64,000 nucleotides of DNA, from assembly GCA_963693085.1 (NCBI GenBank), contig OY856409.1:302140058-302204057 (forward strand), read 5' to 3'. The stretch comes from Alisma plantago-aquatica (taxonomy: Eukaryota > Streptophyta > Magnoliopsida > Alismatales > Alismataceae). Under the pieces are notes generated by a model, which saw only the letters and a list, made by a program, of their open reading frames with translations, had not been told where the DNA came from and searched no databases. Of the stretch, positions 19,308 to 30,235 are shown piece by piece. How positions within the stretch are numbered: position 1 is the first letter of the stretch; each line of letters opens with the position of its first letter. A program made the position numbers and the translations under genes.

Positions 19308-19744
19308 ATGGGGCAAGTGTTGCCGCCATAAATAGGAGTACTTTAGTTTATTTTCAGCCGTAAAGGCATGTAATAAAGTTATGAACTGTTATTTCATATT
19401 TGCCAATGGATAGAAACACATTATTTTTGCATATTGATAGCAATTAATAAAGTTGATGTTTCAAATCCTAAAGATATGATTTTTATGGCAATGCCTTGTT
19501 ATCTTGTGGTACTTGGTATGGCAATGCCGCCATAGATAGCAGTTCATAACTCTATTACATGTCTTTACGGCTGAAAATAAACTAAAGTACTCCTATCTAT
19601 GGCGGCAACACTTACCCCATATTTTCCAATGGATAGAAACACATTATTTTTGCATATTGATAGCAATTAATAAAGTTTATGTTTCAAATCCTAAAGATAT
19701 GATCTTTATGGCAATGCCTTGTTTATCTTGTGGTACTTGGTATG
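19308..19744. repeat. Interleaved inverted and direct repeats
   Basis: Arm 19308-19392 is repeated in inverted form at 19536-19620 (about 85 bp, over 90% alike). A 124-bp segment at 19397-19520 is repeated directly at 19621-19744. The order is arm, segment, inverted arm, segment. This suggests insertion plus local duplication inside the copia relic. Confidence 0.8.
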
Positions 19745-20768
19745 CATAAGATAAAATGATACCTAAAGGTTATTGATAACTCAAACAATCAAATTAGCAT
19801 TATCATGAGACATTCATTTCTAGTTTCCATATGATGGATAAATCTAGACTCTTTTTGGTTAGAGAACCAGTAAGAGACATGAATTTCATTGACATGATCA
19901 ATCTTCACTAGTCATAGTGGGAGAATCATTATCCTACTAGGTATAATAAATGTGATGTATTTACTTACTATTGGAGCAAATGTTAATACTTCAAACGGTG
20001 TTTAGAGAAATACCAATATGAATATCTTGAAGTGTTCAAGAATATCATAGATGAAGTGCGAATTTGGTAAAGTGCTAATTCTTGATGAGATCAATGAATG
20101 AAATACTTGGACCAAATGTTTGAGAACCTTGTGAGTGATTATGATAGTGTATCATAGTGAACTCATGATTAAGGCATGGTGATGTTTAAATCAACAAGGA
20201 GTCATACTCTAAGGATTTAGAGGATGATTATCAAATAACTAATTTCTTCTTAAATAAAGAATACCCCACACTAATAAAGGGCATTAAGAATCACAAGGAG
20301 TTGTGAGTTCTTATATCCTTGACAGATGCACCTCGATTATCTATGTGATGAGTTGGTCATGTGATGAATCAACTATCTAGATGAATATGAGGAACCAAAT
20401 TTTGAGTTATGGTTTATGATCATTACATCCTAAATGACTTCCATGTAAACCATAAGGTATGACCTTGATGGTAGCACCCATTGGAATAAAATTCATAAGT
20501 GCGTATGAGTCTTAAGCACTAAGACACATGGATAACATTTTGAGAACGATGATGCTTGTTGATTGCAACTTAATGACTAAGAGATTTCGCATATGGATAC
20601 TAAAATAGCATTCCTATGAGGAATAAGACAAGGATGTGTATATGACGTTTTCCTATTTGATAGGAATAGAGATCTATAGAGATAGTTCTCGAAAGAGCAT
20701 GCATCTTGTGAAGAGCATGCATCATGCATTTGAAGGATAGTAGTCACGCGTTACTTGTTAATGGCATA
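19745..20768 (+). pseudogene. Very degenerate copia pol remnant
   Basis: No long ORF remains, but around 20600-20650 the plus strand reads MDTKIAFL, a stop, then a run ending DVYM-like, matching the copia RT block around the first catalytic aspartate. Near 20475-20500, PIGIKF resembles the conserved PIG-x-KW entry. It is probably the pol of the element whose gag lies at 18383-19232. Confidence 0.4.
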
Positions 20769-20774
20769 GAATCA

Positions 20775-21740
20775 AATGTCCAATTTCGATGTCGTGTCTG
20801 ATGGCCCAGTAACAAAAAAAAAATTTTAATTTTTGGCCGAAATTTCGATATTTACGGCCCTAACGTTTTCGACGACCAAGTAAGCGAATTGAATCATGAA
20901 AATTTACCAGGATGATCTAAACACCAAGATCTACTCAAATATGTAATAATATTTCATATTAGATATGTGAGGGGGCTCCCACATTTGTAAGTGAAGGAAG
21001 TTGAACAATTTTGATAGAATTTCAAGGGCAATTACGATGGTAAAATGAAGGAATTAAGTTATGAAATTTTGCAAACACAACATTTAGACAAAAACACACT
21101 AGATTATATAACAAATTTATATGTTTAGAGGTTAGGATGGGATCCATGTCTTGATGAGTGTGTGCAGAAATGAATAGAAATGTCAAGTCTGCTAGACAGT
21201 TAGACTGTAAATAACTTTAAGTTATAACTTAGAATTTAAAATTTACAGTTACAAGTTACAAACATACGAACTACAACTTGTATCAAGTCTAGTGTTAGCA
21301 TTTTAACTAGGTTACATTGGACATTTATACATATATCCAAGAAAGAATTTAGTTATTTTTGGAGTATATTTCCATATCTATAGAAGAGTGTAGAAATTGA
21401 TGAAGGAGATGTATAGATGGTCTAAGGATAGCGTAAATATACCTTGGGATTAAGAAAAATAGCCTTTAGAAGCAAGAGATTCAAAAAAAAGTCAAAATAC
21501 ATAAGATGTAGTATTGAGTCTTAGGAACAAATTTCTCAAAATGTAAGTTGTGTTTCTGTACCATTTTGCAAAATTACGGCCAAAACTGGGCTTTTTGGTG
21601 CGAAATTTCACCCTGTTTTGTGAAATTTCACACCTAGGGTCGAAATTTACACGAAATTACGTCCCAACCCCTATATATGTGCGTTTCGCATATCCGATCG
21701 TAAGTTTTGATGTCTGATTGCCAAAAAATGAAATTTCGAG
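20775..21740. mobile_element. AATTTCG-rich element, copy 3
   Basis: Begins CCAATTTCGATGTCG and ends in a cluster of GAAATTTCAC/CGAAATTT words (21580-21660) and ATGAAATTTCGAGC (about 21728). Core words CTACTCAAATATGTAATAA and ATTAGATATGTGAGGGGG match copy 1 at 8960-9010. At about 970 bp it is twice the length of copy 1. Confidence 0.5.
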
Positions 21741-21862
21741 CAAAATTTTATTCCATGGTTAATGGTCCATAAAGATTTGTACAAACTCATCTAATGAATA
21801 TAGCCCATCAATAAGACTTCTTCCAATCACGAATCTTTTGAACTAGCCAAGTTTATATGACC

Positions 21863-21873
21863 CTATAAATAGG
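21863..21873 (+). promoter_or_regulatory. TATA box before a small ORF
   Basis: CTATAAATAGG is a canonical plant TATA box. It lies 62 bp upstream of the ATG at 21935, leaving room for a start site near 21900 and a leader of about 35 bp. Confidence 0.5.
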
Positions 21874-21934
21874 CCATCTTGTTCATTTTAACCAAATCTT
21901 ACTAATAATAGTAGCAATAACACTGTCAAACTGC

Positions 21935-22195
21935 ATGAGTTCACTTCTTACTGTTTCAATTGGTGTGTTAGTTAAAATTTTAATTGTTGTAATTCTAATG
22001 CATGTTTTTGTAGCCGCTAGTTTGATTGCTCAAGAATACAGAAGTACAGGGAGTGCAACTAATTCAAAGAGATGCGACATAGAGAATCTCTATTTCTACC
22101 ACCATAGCTATTCCAGTAAAACCCAAAAGCTTGCTTCATTTTGGGTGTTAAGCACCAAAATCCTAGAATTCGCTTGTATGTGCCTAACCAATTAG
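21935..22195 (+). CDS. 86-aa ORF with N-terminal hydrophobic signal/anchor
   Basis: Residues 1-32 form a strongly hydrophobic stretch (VLVKILIVVILMHVFVAASL) after a short polar N-terminus, as in a signal peptide or signal anchor. The remainder is polar, with Cys at residue 47 and again near the C-terminus. A consensus TATA box stands at the right distance. I do not recognise a family: it has no CLE, RALF or defensin spacing. It lies between relics and could be a young small secreted-peptide gene or a chance ORF in a dead element. The start is the first ATG after the TATA box. Confidence 0.35.
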   Translation: MSSLLTVSIGVLVKILIVVILMHVFVAASLIAQEYRSTGSATNSKRCDIENLYFYHHSYSSKTQKLASFWVLSTKILEFACMCLTN

Positions 22196-22424
22196 GATGA
22201 TCTGGATCAAAGGAATACGGCAATCCTGAGGCAATGTGATTCATTCTTTAAGTGGTAGCCCTACCACTGGTCCTAATTTCCTGACCCCGCTCCTATTTTG
22301 ATGCGCAACCTGCCTTGCCTGAACTGTTCGGGTAAGACGTCGTTCTCAGCTTCGTCAAAATGAGGGGTGACGTTTAGGCTATTTCAGTCGGTGTTGGCCG
22401 CTTGAACGGTAACGGTACTGAATT
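22196..22424. other. No gene seen
   Basis: Short unassigned stretch joining the small ORF to copia fragment B. No motif recognised. Confidence 0.4.
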
Positions 22425-23095
22425 AAGCTGAGATACTTTCAGGGAATTGAAGTTTCCAGGACTGCTAATGCTCTTGTTTTATCTCAAAGGAAGTATGTAT
22501 AAGATCTTCTACAGGAGACTGGGATGCTTGGAGCTCGGACCACTGATACGCCCCTAGATCCTAATGTAAATTGGGATGATGATGAATCTCCCATATATCC
22601 TGACAGTAAAAGATATAGGAGACTGGTTGACAAACTAATCTATTTGACTATTACTACAGCTGATATTTCTACTGTTGTTGGTCTTGTTAGCATGTATTTT
22701 GACAAGCCTAGACAGTGTCACTGGGAAGCACTATGTCATATCTTGAGGTATCTGAAGAAATCCGCTGGTAAAGGTTTTTCCTATAGAAAATATGGTCATT
22801 GCTCTCTTGAAGGCTACTCTGATTCTGATTATGCTGAAAGTAAGATAGACAGAAAATCTACTTCCGGTTACTGCACATTTGTTGGTGGAAATCTTATCAC
22901 TTGGAGGAGCAAAAAACAAAATGTTGTTGCTAGATCTAGTGTTGAGGCAGAGTACCGGGCCATGACTCACACAACTTGTGAACTCTTGTGGGTACAATCT
23001 CTTCTAAAAGACCTTGGTGTGAACTCTTGTGGGTACAATGTCTCAACACACATTGTTTCCAAGGTCAACATCAAGTACAATGGTAAAACAAAATA
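22425..23095 (+). pseudogene. Copia RT/RNase H fragment B
   Basis: Reads LVLSQRKYV, TAA (22500-22502), then from 22524 an open frame with TPLDPNVNWDDDESPIYPDS, CHILRYLKKSAGKG, GYSDSDYAESKIDRKSTSG and the RNase H block [19 protein letters not shown]. After ELLWVQSLLKDLGV it ends in a partial repeat of the preceding coding words. It is an inverted near-identical partner of fragment A about 7.5 kb to the left. Confidence 0.9.
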
Positions 23096-23330
23096 GACAA
23101 AAGTGGGACTACTGGTAGAACCAATATGAGTTGCTATCAATGCTGACTTTTTTGCTGGAATGTGCCTCCAAATGAAGATTTTTGAATAACGAAGAGCCCA
23201 TAAATACAAAAATATCCAATCAGAAACTACCACAACACATTTTGTCAGCATAAACATAAATATACAGAAGCAAGATACGCATGCATTTATTTTCTATCCC
23301 AAGAAGTGACCTATACCCTATACACATGGT
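23096..23330. other. Unassigned, minus-strand ORF of unclear meaning
   Basis: A minus-strand ORF (96 codons overall, 23257 down to 22967) covers this stretch and runs into the antisense of copia fragment B. Its upper part has protein-like composition but is not recognised. Confidence 0.2.
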
Positions 23331-24448
23331 AATAAACACAACCCTGCAAAATAACCAACACCACCACAACCACCACTACCTTCAATAAACAACACCTCCA
23401 CAACCAGCAACACCAACATAACTAACACCACCATAACCAGCGCCAACTCCACTCCACACAATCACCCATCAACCTTCAACCATTACAACAAGATCTGCCA
23501 CCACCACCTACCTACACTTGCAAATAACCCAATTACAACACTGATCTGCAGCACCCACAGCACCACCACACACCCACAGCAACAGCTACCACCACCAGCA
23601 GCCACCAAGGCCATGCATCACAACCAGCCACCATCACAACATCACAACAGCACCATCACCACCACAACATCACAAGCAGCCGCCAACAGCCACTCAATCA
23701 CCATCCAAACACCTACACATAACAAACACACACATTGGTTATATGCCCAACAACTGCTACCATCACCCAACACCTGCAATTAAGCTATACGAGCACAAAC
23801 ACCCAGCTCCAGATCCTCCATGAGAATCTCCTACAATTCTCTCCTGAGCACCATCACAACTCATCAGCCAGCAGCAGGAGTGAGTAGTATTCTTTATGCC
23901 AGCAAATGGGCTGCAGCAACGACGCAATACACACACTGAGAGGGACGAACACGGAGCCCCAAACGAAATGGCACGATTTCAGCTATACAAGCACATACAC
24001 ACCCAGCCATCAACCTACATTTCAGCTATACAAGCACAAACACACCCAGCTCCAGACAACACAAGCACCTGCAATAATAACACCTCAAATAACACCACCA
24101 CCTCCAAAAATAATCATCCACAGCACCACCATCAACCCACATCACCATAACACCACAAACCTCCACCATTCAACACCAAACACAGCAGCAAGTTGTTGCC
24201 TCCACCATCCACAACCAACATTACCTTCAACCACTACCACCAACCCCAAGCACCACCATCAACCCACAGCACCACCACAACACCACCAGCCACCATCATT
24301 CAACACCAAACACAGCAGCAAGTTGTTGCCTCCACCATCCACAACCAACATTACCTTCAACCACTACCACCAACCCCAAGCACCACCATCAACCCACAGC
24401 ACCACCACAACACCACCAGCCACCATCATTCAACACCAAACACAGCAG
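23331..24448. repeat. CAC/CAA-rich low-complexity tract with a 130-bp tandem repeat
   Basis: Over 1.1 kb the plus strand is built almost entirely from CAC, CAA and CCA triplets. Long ORFs here (Thr/Pro/His/Gln-rich) are composition artefacts. At 24183 and 24313 the same 130-bp unit starts with CAGCAGCAAGTTGTTGCC, and a third begins at 24443 before diverging. It may sit in an intron of the minus-strand host gene whose exon copy lies at 24737-24782. Confidence 0.75.
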
Positions 24449-24837
24449 CAAGACCCAATGACCCATGCTCGTGCTCCATACATCCTCCATACCAACACCC
24501 CCACCTCCAAACAAGCAGCCACCATCCATTAACAACAGCCCAAGCATTCAGCCACCACCACCACCTGACCATCAGCACTCCCAAACACCAGCCAACAACA
24601 CCTGCACTCCCACCCATCGGTCACCATCACCAGCCAACAACACCAACCACGGCAACAAGTTGTTGCTTCCACCACCTGTACATAATGAGACAGTACTAGA
24701 ACCAACTACAAAAAAGAAAAGATCAATCAACCATACCTAGATGCATTTAGCCGCAATTGTTGTGCATCTTCATTGAAAGCACCTATAGTTCAAAAAAAGA
24801 TGTGGGAGCAGATCAGTAATAATACTATAGTAGAAGA
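24449..24837. repeat. 389-bp direct repeat flanking foldback unit 1, left copy
   Basis: Near-identical to 35046-35433 on the far side of foldback unit 1, in the same orientation. Both copies contain the 46-bp minus-strand exon and its splice sites. Similarity extends weakly into the CAC-rich tract on the left. Confidence 0.9.
24737..24782 (-). pseudogene. Duplicated host exon (46 bp), left copy
   Basis: The minus strand has a pyrimidine-rich acceptor ending ACTATAG and a donor GTATGG around a 46-bp exon reading AFNEDAQQLRLNAS. The same exon is at 35333-35378. Here it is cut off from its upstream exons by foldback unit 1. Confidence 0.45.
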
Positions 24838-24854
24838 ATATATTTAATTCAAAT

Positions 24855-25165
24855 GCTTGTAAATATATGGTTTTGTTCATCACTGTTTAACACGATGTAG
24901 AATATTAATTTTTACATTAATTTTGTAGGGAATTTTTACTATATTATCTTGTATGGTTATCGTTAATTATCATTTTCACATCATACTGGTTAAGCGTGAA
25001 GAATAATAATATGTTAGGTAAATCACATTGTTTTCATGTAGCGCGGTCTGTTTCTTTTTTATGATGTTTGTATTTTTTATTTTGTAAATTGTACTGATAG
25101 TGGTGGTTATAGTGTAAAACAGTTTACATAGTGTGATCATAGTGTATAATATTTTTTCATATTAT
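24855..25165 (+). repeat. Stand-alone copy of the foldback loop segment
   Basis: About 310 bp, starting TGCTTGTAAATATATGG and ending near GTGTATAATATTTTT, recurs in the loops of unit 1 (about 30878-31184) and unit 3 (about 59680-59982). Here it is outside a foldback, next to the host-gene duplication. Confidence 0.85.
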
Positions 25166-25740
25166 GGTTTGAGCAATGATATATATCCACACCACTAATA
25201 TTTCTAGTCATAAATGTCTTACATGTGTCATGATGAATGAAGAATATAATTATATAAGAAATGTTCTCGGAACTCTCTTTTTGTTCTTTTTAAAAGGAAC
25301 TCAAAAATTGTGTTTTGTATATAAATTTGTAACTCATCGGAAGTCATGGAACTCAAGTTTTAAATTTTACTTTTAACTAATCATGAAAAACTACTTCAGA
25401 AAATCCAGTTCATAAGTTTTCAGAAATAATTACGACAAACCAATCAGAGCCTAACCGAGTATGGATATGGGTATGTACCTATTTTTTCAAAAATTATACC
25501 TGGATCATATCTGTATTCGCATAATCGCAAGGTATATGGAAGATAAGTGGGTATACATACAGTTGTTGATAAATTTTCCACAATAACACATTAAAAACTT
25601 AAAGATACAATAAATTACCACATTAATTGTGATATTCGTATTGTCATGGCGTCAAATACATTCTTTGTTGTGCAAATATAGTATTTGATGATTAAATAAT
25701 ATGTTAAATAATAAATTAACACATTAAGTTGCAATGTTTT
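25166..25740. other. No gene seen, AT-rich
   Basis: About 575 bp of AT-rich sequence between the stand-alone loop segment and the left arm of foldback unit 1. Not seen in the other units. Confidence 0.5.
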
Positions 25741-26575
25741 CCTTAAATCTTCATGCCGAGCACATTGATATCTTTTTGTATAAGACTCATCGAGAGACTA
25801 CTAAATTAAAATGAAACGAAAGACAGTTTGGAATAAACATAAGACTACTAAATTAAAAATCCTCAAGTCGCAAGCACCATACATCCAATTACATAAAGTT
25901 ACATCTTCGATGAAGAGAATATAAGCACATAAGAGTAATGGACGCTAAAATGTGAATATTTAACTGAATCAGAAAACTGTAAACATCTACTACAACCTTG
26001 GAGTAGTGCTCTCGTGTATACTTTGACATATACACAAGCTCCTAGAATGTTGGCGGAGAAGTATATGTAGTTGTCTCTCGGACCTTCTACAACAGCTTTG
26101 CTTGATAGTTGATACGTTCGTTTAGCAATTTGAGTAAAAATATGGAGTCAGTAGAGATGGCCTTTTGTATAATAGAATGGTTGCGGATTTGGATTTGCGG
26201 ATCGACCCAACTTACTAAGAAAAAACAGATTCCATGGTTCATGACAGGATCTAATTAATCTATTATAGGCAACATCCAATAATACTTTTGCAATTTGGTT
26301 CCAAATTTACTTGGCCAATGGAAACTGAACTTTAGCTACATTAAAAAAATGTTTTAACTATATCAATATATGATTAATGCACAAACACAACATATATATA
26401 CTGAATCCTAAATGTTAGATTCACAAATGTAGCATATCGATAGCGCTTTAAAGGCATGACTTGCACCTAATGGCCCAAAAACATTTCTGAAAAGACCGAG
26501 ATTTCTTTGATGCATACAAGATGGAACTTCCAATTATCTAAATGTTGAATCAAAAACTAAAATTCTTGGTCAGCA

Positions 26576-26836
26576 TTGAATGGGATTCATGAAGATTATG
26601 CCAAATACATACTCAAATATGCATCGAGTACTAACTATTCAATAAGAATAGAAGTGACAATTAAAATACAACAAATTCATCACATATATGATACCAGCAA
26701 CCAAAATATAACTTTTAATAGACTAAGTACACATAGAAATAGGCCTTATTTTATACGCCACAAAGTTCAATCCATGAACTCTAACAGAGATATCACGCTA
26801 ATTGCGAATAAGATAATAAGAACGCATCTTACATGA
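26576..26836 (+). CDS. 86-codon ORF conserved in the foldback family (unit 1 left)
   Basis: This ORF (conserved words HEDYARYILKYASSTNYSIR and NQNITFNRLSTHRNRPYF) is open and the same length in all six places where the segment survives: 26576-26836, 34799-34539, 44112-44372, 50488-50228, 51901-52161 and 63239-63499. It resembles no family I know. An antisense ORF covers much of it, and most differences between copies change amino acids. It is more likely conserved by recent copying than by selection. Confidence 0.3.
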   Translation: MNGIHEDYAKYILKYASSTNYSIRIEVTIKIQQIHHIYDTSNQNITFNRLSTHRNRPYFIRHKVQSMNSNRDITLIANKIIRTHLT

Positions 26837-28411
26837 TGCACGTGTAAAAGTAAACATATAATAATTAGATCTATAGAATTTACCACTACAGAGACCTGTT
26901 CGGGCACAACACTAAAAAAATTCTAACATATGTATTGATAAACAACAACGCCACACACAAAAGCCATAGAATCGCAAGACAAAAAAAGAACTTGCTACAG
27001 AAAATCTATGATATCGACAATTAGATGCAAAATTTAAAGATTTAGTGGAAATGAGTGATCAATCAGAAATAGCGGAAACAACGGTGGCCTTGGAAAAAGG
27101 TTCCATTAGCAGCAACAGGGTGGGCAGCACAAAAGTTGTTCCTATTCTATTCTAGGACTCGGGCTGTGACTCTCAAGGGAGGTGTCTTGCAGACTTTACT
27201 CTAGGCGCCGCAAAAACGTAGCCGCTAGGACCTAGAGGGCGAGCGGACTGAAAACGATCATGAGAAGATTAGAGAGTTGCCTACCAGATGGTCGTTTGGG
27301 TGAGCCCTTTTTAACTACTACAGTAGTTAATGAATTATGGGATTCCAATTGCCCGATTAACAAACTAGCAATTTTTCATTACTTCGTTTAGATAAAAACA
27401 ATTATGAAAATACATCGCCAATACACCCATCCTAACCACCCCGGCCGTCAGAATCAGCAAAGCATAGCCCATCATCCACTGCCTTTGACGACACTCTTCA
27501 GGGCATTTTCGGCTGGAGCGATCCAGTTGTCGACTCGAAACTGACGGAGTGATTGAGCAAGTTGGTCGTTGGTAAAGAAGGTGAGCCCCCTCCGAGCTTG
27601 GTCAGCGGGTCCAGCATGCTCTTGATGATTCTGTGTTGACGTAGGCTAAGAAGGTGAGGAGCAGGACAGAAAATACCTGCTCAACGGGAAGTTGACCTCG
27701 GTCCAGGAGCAGCGCAGATCACCGACGAGCCACCAAGTGTCGTCATCGTTGGGATCCTGAATCGCAGCGAGCACGAACACCCCAAAGACCGACGGAGAAG
27801 GAAGGAGGACGGTGGGTGAAGGAAGAGAGGCGAAGGAGGAGATGGTACGGGGAGATGGATCAGATGAGGCAGGCGGTGATAGGTGTCGCGGGTATCGGGG
27901 AGGTTAGGGCCTAAACCCTCGCGTCTGTGGCCTTCGGCATTCCAAAAACACGCTGAATATGGCGTACTTTAAGTGCATGTTTGGTTTAAAGGAAAGGATT
28001 ATGATGGGATGCATCATTAAAATAGCTAGGATGGTACATGTAAGGGATAGGAGCTTAAGTTTTCCATCCTTCGTTTGGATGTACAATTGGAAAGGATTTC
28101 TATCCTTGCTTTCGTTGTTAGTTCACACGTGTTATTGGCACTCTGTTTCCTTCTTGATATACTTCTTTACCATGAATAATCCCAGCTTTATTTGGCGTAA
28201 TTAAATTTGGATGTGAATAACCACAAATCATTTAACAACGTCAAATTAAAAGCTTATGCCCAACTTGTTGTGTACAAACAATCTATCATTGTTTAATACT
28301 CTTTGATATGTAAATTGATGACTTTTTTCTAACAAAAAATTACCTTATTGAAACTTTTCTAGACCAAATTTGCATCATTGTGGCGGATGTAGCAATGTTA
28401 AAAAGTTTCTT

Positions 28412-28734
28412 AGGCCTAATTTGGCCGCAGATTTCTTAAATCCTGGTAATTTACATAGTTATCGAAGGCCCATCACGTTATAAGTGGGACTCGTAACTAC
28501 CGTTCCGTAATCAACGTTACGATAATGGCGGCCTTCTTCAGTCATGCCGAAATGAGGGGTATTGACAAAGTCCGTCTCTTGTGCGATCTCTTGCCATGTT
28601 TCATCTTTTTTCTCAGCAGATTCATTGTGATGTCCACAGGCCGTGTACGTCTCATCCGTCATTCCACCACAAAAATAATGACGCCTACTACCATATTACC
28701 GGGATTTACAATGCAAGCGGCCAAACTGAGCCTA
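28412..28734. mobile_element. MITE-like element nested in the foldback arm
   Basis: The left end GGCCTAATTTGGCCGC with TTAAATCCTGGTAAT is mirrored at the right end by ATTACCGGGATTTACAATGC with GCGGCCAAACTGAGCC, giving imperfect terminal inverted repeats of about 45 bp. The flanks are TTA/TAG-like. The GGCC-x-x-x-TTTGGCC end resembles PIF/Harbinger MITEs. Copies sit at the matching place in every arm that retains this segment. Confidence 0.5.
28459..28662 (-). CDS. 67-codon ORF inside the MITE-like element
   Basis: An ORF with ETYTACGHH, QETDFVNTPHFG and TSPTYNVMGLR occurs here and at 32663-32866, 46216-46013, 48353-48556 and 61594-61797. In unit 3's left arm a stop interrupts it. It is unrecognised and overlapped by an antisense ORF of similar conservation. 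Coding is doubtful. Confidence 0.2.
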   Translation of the reverse strand: MTDETYTACGHHNESAEKKDETWQEIAQETDFVNTPHFGMTEEGRHYRNVDYGTVVTSPTYNVMGLR

Positions 28735-28944
28735 GGTGTAATACCGTATACCGTCATTAATTGAAACTTAACGAATTGGAGTACTGTAAAAAAGTGAAAA
28801 TTTACCTCTACATCATACCTGACTGATGAGCATCTGAACGCACGCTTCCTTAGTATAATATTTGCAGTGATCAACGACACTATTCCGATCGATTTAGCCT
28901 TGACAACCGTGGAAGCATCCCGTCGTGAATAGGATGAAACTGAC

Positions 28945-29093
28945 CTGGAGTTGACTTTGAGAGAAGCTTCATACAAATGGACGGAGTCGTAGAAGAAGAT
29001 AAACAGAGAAGGGTTAAGCTCGGCAGCATGAAACGGAGGGGAATGAGCGTCACTCACCGTTGACAAGGAGGGGCGGGATGAACCAAGGTGAAG
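28945..29093 (-). pseudogene. Captured exon C (149 bp), unit 1 left arm
   Basis: One open frame reads DAHSPPFHAAELNPSLFIFF then YDSVHLYEASLKVNS, ending at a CAG/GTCAGT donor. In this copy the acceptor AG has changed to TG. Full-length copies with acceptor TAG after TTCTTGCCC are at 46647-46499, 47922-48070 and 54473-54325; 61165-61312 has a 1-bp deletion. Source gene unknown. Confidence 0.45.
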
Positions 29094-29723
29094 CAAGGGC
29101 AAGAAAATCAGATGTTGTAGCAAGCGGAGAACCAAAGCTAGGGCCAGCCGTCGGGAGAGTGATTGGGCCTGAGGTCTATATACCACGCCAGCAGAACTAG
29201 GGGGGAGGGCCGAATTTTGAATCAGTTTCCGTCAGGACTCTCTTTACCGTCAGAGTAGTATCCTTCTGTTGTTTATGTGCAAACAAACGTAGGATTCGGA
29301 ATAGTAGCAGAATTCAAGTCTCATCCTACTCGGAATCATATGAACCAAACATACCGTAAGAGCGCCGTGATTGAACGGGACAAATCCCGCAGGCCTGACT
29401 ACTGGAATTTTGTAAATACTTCCTAGTGTTTCCAAACGACAACATTGCGATTGTGATACTTAAAATACCATACTAGATTACAATACCACGACGAATTGCA
29501 GCATCCAAACGGGACCTTAAGGGGCCGTCTAGATAACTACTGACCACAGCACCGTGCGGCTATTAATACTGTAAATAGCTTGCTGGTACCAGCCCGTAAC
29601 CTTTCATATTGTATATAGGCTTTGTTCGGCAAAGCTGTTGGGAGTGGCCGGCAGAGACTTACGGATGCGGGCAGCCTGGAAATAAGTACGGGCAGGTCAA
29701 TCGCTGACGTATCCTAACACCAG

Positions 29724-29931
29724 TGGGATTTGCCGCTGGACACCATTCCGGAAATGTTGATTACTATGTGACTCCAGCGGCTAAGAGCGATCAAATCAAC
29801 CACGTCAAAATGACGTAGTGGGAAGCAATGAACTCAGCCGCTTTGCCGAACAGTCAAATAACCGGAGCGGAGGCATTTATTGTGAATTCCCCCGGACATG
29901 GCAGGATTCTAAACGCAACAAATGTGTGCAG
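29724..29931 (+). pseudogene. Captured exon A (208 bp), unit 1 left arm
   Basis: The acceptor context CTGACGTATCCTAACACCAG and donor GTGCAG/GTAACT border a 208-bp exon with one open phase (AGHHSVNADYYVTPAAKSDQ, then QITGAEAFIVNS). In this copy a TAG replaces a Gln codon near 29817. The other four copies (31733-31526, 47292-47085, 58502-58709, 60534-60327) have the same length, both splice sites and an open frame. I do not recognise the protein. Confidence 0.55.
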
Positions 29932-30235
29932 GTAACTACCGGATTAAAAGTCGTGTGGTTTCTATTCGACATATCTAGATGCTTGTTTATATATAAATTA
30001 CTGGCATTCTCAATGCTCCGCCCCGAACGGCCCCTAAGACTGCTGATGTCGCCCAACGTTAAGGATCTTCTGGCCCACCTATGCGCCTATGAAGTAATTC
30101 GAGTTGCGCTTCTCCTGCTTCCGTAACTTTGGCGGCAGAACCCTAACACCGACCGACGCAAAAGGCACGTTTGCCTACAAAATATTGAATTGTCGAAATT
30201 CTGCACAAATTTTGTTAAAATATATGATTTGATTT

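Noticed and set aside
23906..24448. CRISPR-like array in the 130-bp repeats
   Set aside because: Plant nuclear context, long units in direct tandem without unique spacers.
23906..24699. Long Thr/Pro/His/Gln-rich ORFs (up to 208 codons) on the plus strand
   Set aside because: They are a by-product of CAC/CAA triplet composition. All three frames are open and read equally repetitive protein.
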